The translations under genes were made by a program, and so were the position numbers. A DNA stretch of 64,000 nucleotides from JABWBD01 sp040768665 (GTDB lineage: Bacteria; Planctomycetota; Planctomycetia; Pirellulales; Thermoguttaceae), in NCBI GenBank assembly GCA_040768665.1, contig JAXGMN010000058.1:1-64000 (forward strand). Direction: 5' to 3'. Numbering within the stretch: position 1 is the first letter of the stretch; each line of letters opens with the position of its first letter. Positions 61,277-64,000 of the stretch are shown here, one piece after another. The notes under the pieces are model-generated. The model saw nothing but the letters and a program-made list of their open reading frames with translations. It did no database searches and had not been told where the DNA came from.

Positions 61277-63583
61277 ATGCCCCTCCCTCGTTCGGTTTTC
61301 TTGCTTTCGGCAATCCTCCTTTCACTGTCCGGCGCCCCGGCCCGCGGCGAAACGCTGCTGATCGAGGCAGAGCAGTTCGACCGTCTTGGCGGCTGGGTCA
61401 ACGACGCCCAGTTCATGGACCGGATGGGATCTCCCTTCCTCCTGGCCCACGGCCTGGGCGTGCCGGTTGAAGACGCGGTAACGACGGTCAGCGTTCCCGC
61501 GGCGGGAACTTGGCGAGTCTGGGTCCGCACTCGCGACTGGGTGGCCACCTGGAACGCCCCGGGCGCCCCCGGCAGATTTCGTGTGCTCCTCAATGGCCAA
61601 GCGTTGGCGGCGACGTTCGGCACCGAATCCGCCGAGTGGCACTGGCAGGACGGAGGAACGGTCCAGATTACTGACGCCTCCAAACCGCTCGAACTTCGCC
61701 TGCACGACCTGACAGGGTTTGAAGGGCGCTGCGATGCCGTGGTGCTGACGACGGATCCCGGCCTCGCGCCGCCGAACGGGGATCCCGAGATGACTGCATG
61801 GCGCCGCAAACTCCTTGGAATCTCCGATCGGCCGGCCGACGGGGCCGAGTACGACCTGGTGGTCGTCGGCGGTGGCATTGCCGGTACGTGTGCCTCGCTC
61901 TCGGCTGCCCGTCTGGGGCTGAAAGTAGCCCTCGTTCAAGACCGGCCCGTGCTGGGCGGCAACAACAGCAGTGAAGTGCGAGTATGGCTGCAGGGGGCTC
62001 GCAATAAGGAGCCGTTTCCTCGTGTCGGCGACGTTGTCGCGGAGCTTGAGCAAGAGCGCCATGCCCACTACGGCCCTTCCAACACGGCCGACCTCTACGA
62101 AGACGGAAAGAAGCTCGACCTCGTCCGCGAGGAGAAGAATATCGACCTGTACACCAATCACCGGGCCAATGCAGTGGAAACCGCCGATGGCCGCCTTCAG
62201 GCGGTCGTCGCTCAGCACACCACTAGCGGCTGCCGCGTGCGGCTCGGCAGCCGATGGTTCGCCGACTGCACCGGCGACGGTTGCCTCGGGATGCTCGCCG
62301 GCGCCGACTACGACATCACCCTGCAAGGCCATATGGGCCGCTGCAATCTCTGGAACGTCATCGACACCGGCAAGCCCTCGCCGTTTCCCCGGTGCCCCTG
62401 GGCGCTCGACCTGTCGGACATGCCGTTTCCCGGCCGCGCCAAGGCGGTCGCAGGGGCCGGGCCGGATCGGCGGGGGATCGAGGCACTGGGAGGCTGGTAC
62501 TGGGAAAGCGGCTTCGACCACGATCCTTTGGCCAAGGGCGAGGCAATCCGCGATTGGAATTTCCGCGCCATGTACGGTGCGTGGGATGCTCTGAAAAACG
62601 TCGACGGACGCTATGAGACGTACCGGCTCAATTGGGCGGCCTTTGTCTCTGGAAAACGCGAATCGCGACGGCTGCTGGGCGATGTGGTCCTGACCAAAGA
62701 AGACGTGCTTTCAGCAAACGAGTATCCCGACGGCTGCGTGCCGACCGGCTGGCCGATCGACCTCCACCTGCCCGACCCTCGCTACGAGAAAGGCTTCGAA
62801 GGCGATGCATTCATCGCGCAGGCACACTACGATCGCTATCCGCCGCCGTACTGGATCCCCTATCGTTGTCTCTACAGCCGCAATGTGCCGAACCTGTTCA
62901 TGGCCGGTCGCGACATCAGCGTCACCCACGAAGCGCTCGGCACGGTCCGGGTCATGCGCACGGGAGGTTGCATGGGCGAGATTGTCGGTATGGCCGCCTC
63001 GCTCTGCAAGCGGTACGATGCGGGGCCACGCGAAATCTACTCCGATCATTTCGATGAGCTCAGAGAGCTCATGCGGTGCGGCGTCGGCAAAGCTCCGGCG
63101 CCGCCCATGGGCTTGAAGCCGCCCGCGTGGCTGGCGTCTGCCGGAGAAAACCTCGCTCGTGCCGCTGCAATTCGGGTCTCCGGCAGCCGTGACGCCGAGG
63201 CCTCGCCGCCCGCGCTTCTGAACGATGGCCGGGCCGATCTGAACGACAATGCTTCGCGCTGGCTCAGCGATGCGAAACTGCCGCATTGGGTGGAATTCCG
63301 CTGGGAGAAGCCGCAGTCGCTCGGCGCGGCTCGGATCCTTTCGGGCTACCGCACCGCTGGTGGCTCGGTGACCGGACCCTTACGGGCGTTTTGCCTGGAG
63401 TGGCACGACGGACATCAGTGGCAGGCAATTCACGAAACGGTCACCGCGGACAATTCGGCCGCCGACTGGCACCGCCGATTTCCGCCGGTGACCACGAACT
63501 GTCTGCGCCTGCTGGTGGCGGAAACCCAGATCGATATCTCGCGAGTCTGGGAAGTCGAGCTTTACGGCGAAGTCCCAGACTGA
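61277..63583 (+). CDS. Exported FAD oxidoreductase with carbohydrate-binding-like and F5/8-type domains
   Basis: The ATG at 61277 follows ccccggaggccggatc and starts a signal peptide (MPLPRSVFLLSAILLSLSGA, cut near ARG). Residues about 25-175 form a beta-rich carbohydrate-binding-like module (LLIEAEQFDRLGGWVNDAQF). The FAD-binding motif VVVGGGIAGTCASLSAARLG is near 195-214, with a second motif DRPVLGGNNSSEVRVWL near 222. GRDISVTHEALGTVRVMRTG near 552 is the family C-terminal FAD block. Residues about 630-768 resemble an F5/8 (discoidin) galactose-binding domain (WVEFRWEKPQSLGAARIL). This is a three-part secreted enzyme that probably docks on a glycan while oxidising an unknown substrate. 768 residues. 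Confidence 0.82.
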   Translation: MPLPRSVFLLSAILLSLSGAPARGETLLIEAEQFDRLGGWVNDAQFMDRMGSPFLLAHGLGVPVEDAVTTVSVPAAGTWRVWVRTRDWVATWNAPGAPGRFRVLLNGQALAATFGTESAEWHWQDGGTVQITDASKPLELRLHDLTGFEGRCDAVVLTTDPGLAPPNGDPEMTAWRRKLLGISDRPADGAEYDLVVVGGGIAGTCASLSAARLGLKVALVQDRPVLGGNNSSEVRVWLQGARNKEPFPRVGDVVAELEQERHAHYGPSNTADLYEDGKKLDLVREEKNIDLYTNHRANAVETADGRLQAVVAQHTTSGCRVRLGSRWFADCTGDGCLGMLAGADYDITLQGHMGRCNLWNVIDTGKPSPFPRCPWALDLSDMPFPGRAKAVAGAGPDRRGIEALGGWYWESGFDHDPLAKGEAIRDWNFRAMYGAWDALKNVDGRYETYRLNWAAFVSGKRESRRLLGDVVLTKEDVLSANEYPDGCVPTGWPIDLHLPDPRYEKGFEGDAFIAQAHYDRYPPPYWIPYRCLYSRNVPNLFMAGRDISVTHEALGTVRVMRTGGCMGEIVGMAASLCKRYDAGPREIYSDHFDELRELMRCGVGKAPAPPMGLKPPAWLASAGENLARAAAIRVSGSRDAEASPPALLNDGRADLNDNASRWLSDAKLPHWVEFRWEKPQSLGAARILSGYRTAGGSVTGPLRAFCLEWHDGHQWQAIHETVTADNSAADWHRRFPPVTTNCLRLLVAETQIDISRVWEVELYGEVPD

Positions 63584-63596
63584 TCGGAAAACGAGG

Positions 63597-64000
63597 ATGC
63601 TTCCATTTCTTCTCACGGCAATGTCGCTCGAGTGCCTCGCCGCCGCTGGTGGGTTCGAAAACAGGCAGCCCCCGCAAGTCAGCTTTCAGGCGATTCCTTC
63701 GCCGATCATTTTCCGCGGCGACGCCGTCACTGCCTATCGAGACCCTGCGGCAATCTACCACGACGGCGTGTTTCACCTCTTTTTCACACTGGTCCGCACG
63801 GAGCCGGACGGAAAAATCTACTCCTACACGGCCTCGAGCAAAAGCCGGGATCTTGTCCGCTGGTCCGAACCGCGGATCTTCACTCCTCGCGATCAGAACC
63901 TGAACTTTTCCAGTCCCGGGAATATTGTCCGCTATGCCGACCGCTGGGTTCTGTGCCTCCAGACCTATCCTCGCCCCAACGGCGAGAAGTACGGCAATCA
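63597..64000 (+). CDS. GH43/GH32-like beta-propeller glycosidase, 3' partial
   Basis: The ATG is 13 bases after the previous stop (site acgagg), implying an operon with the flavoprotein. The frame runs off the right edge, with 134 codons visible. A short signal peptide (MLPFLLTAMSLECLAAAGG) is followed by AYRDPAAIYHDGVFHLFFT near 46-64. Its Arg-Asp-Pro carries the conserved Asp of five-bladed beta-propeller glycosidases. The repeat DLVRWSEPRIF near 85 is the typical blade pattern. The acid catalyst would lie in the missing part. The family is likely GH43-like; this is not certain. Confidence 0.65.
   Translation, partial: MLPFLLTAMSLECLAAAGGFENRQPPQVSFQAIPSPIIFRGDAVTAYRDPAAIYHDGVFHLFFTLVRTEPDGKIYSYTASSKSRDLVRWSEPRIFTPRDQNLNFSSPGNIVRYADRWVLCLQTYPRPNGEKYGN

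Overview
The window is a GC-rich, gene-dense stretch of a bacterial chromosome that looks planctomycete, probably close to Pirellulales. This is inferred from gene content: a secreted protein with two SHD1 domains, many Tat- or Sec-exported FAD flavoproteins, a Gfo/Idh/MocA oxidoreductase and CBM/GH proteins, the C-terminal remnant of a planctomycete-type Ser/Thr kinase, lipid A genes, and a Chlamydia-like V-type ATPase operon. No rRNA, tRNA, CRISPR array, phage or intact insertion sequence was seen. Genes run off both ends.

Layout. 0-8 kb (+): a TIM-barrel carbohydrate protein (5' partial), an EF-hand esterase, an M14 carboxypeptidase-like enzyme, a di-haem cytochrome and a Tat-exported FAD oxidoreductase. 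8-16 kb: a Gfo/Idh/MocA protein (-), a graveyard with a kinase fragment, a GH39-like glycosidase (+), a beheaded nucleoside hydrolase, an alginate-export-type porin (-) and RNase D (-). 16-23.5 kb (-): the V-type ATPase operon E-DUF2764-A-B-D-I-K, with subunit I broken by a cluster of frameshifts and one stop. 24-32 kb (-): SHD1 protein, rhomboid-like membrane protein, lpxI-lpxD, then rseP-dxr (envelope and isoprenoid functions). 32-39 kb: ftsH (+), an orphan receiver (-) and sdhCAB (+). 39.5-47.5 kb: DUF5009-type acyltransferase, second FAD oxidoreductase, CBM/TIM-barrel protein, HtrA-like protease and a lipoprotein. 47.8-50.4 kb (-): feoA-feoB behind a good promoter overlapped by a Fur-like palindrome. 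50.6-60.3 kb: a degenerate primase/helicase-like fusion, def, a radical SAM gene (-), fmt, a polysaccharide deacetylase coupled to a flippase, and 5-formyl-THF cyclo-ligase. 60.6-64 kb (+): a TPR protein, a third FAD oxidoreductase carrying carbohydrate-binding domains, and the start of a GH43-like protein.

How the genes work together. Two themes mix. One is core housekeeping: envelope biogenesis and quality control, respiration and ion-motive force, ferrous iron uptake, translation initiation and formyl metabolism. The other is exported machinery for degrading complex polysaccharides. Between genes the DNA carries several dispersed palindromic repeat families. One copy has become part of the sdhC reading frame.

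The most unusual items are the catalytically degenerate DnaG/DnaB-like fusion at 50.6-53.0 kb, the damage cluster confined to V-ATPase subunit I, the repeat family, and an RseP with extra PDZ modules. I saw no clear defence or mobile system. Start codons were chosen from ribosome-binding sites and family N-termini. All assignments come from reading motifs; no database search was run.
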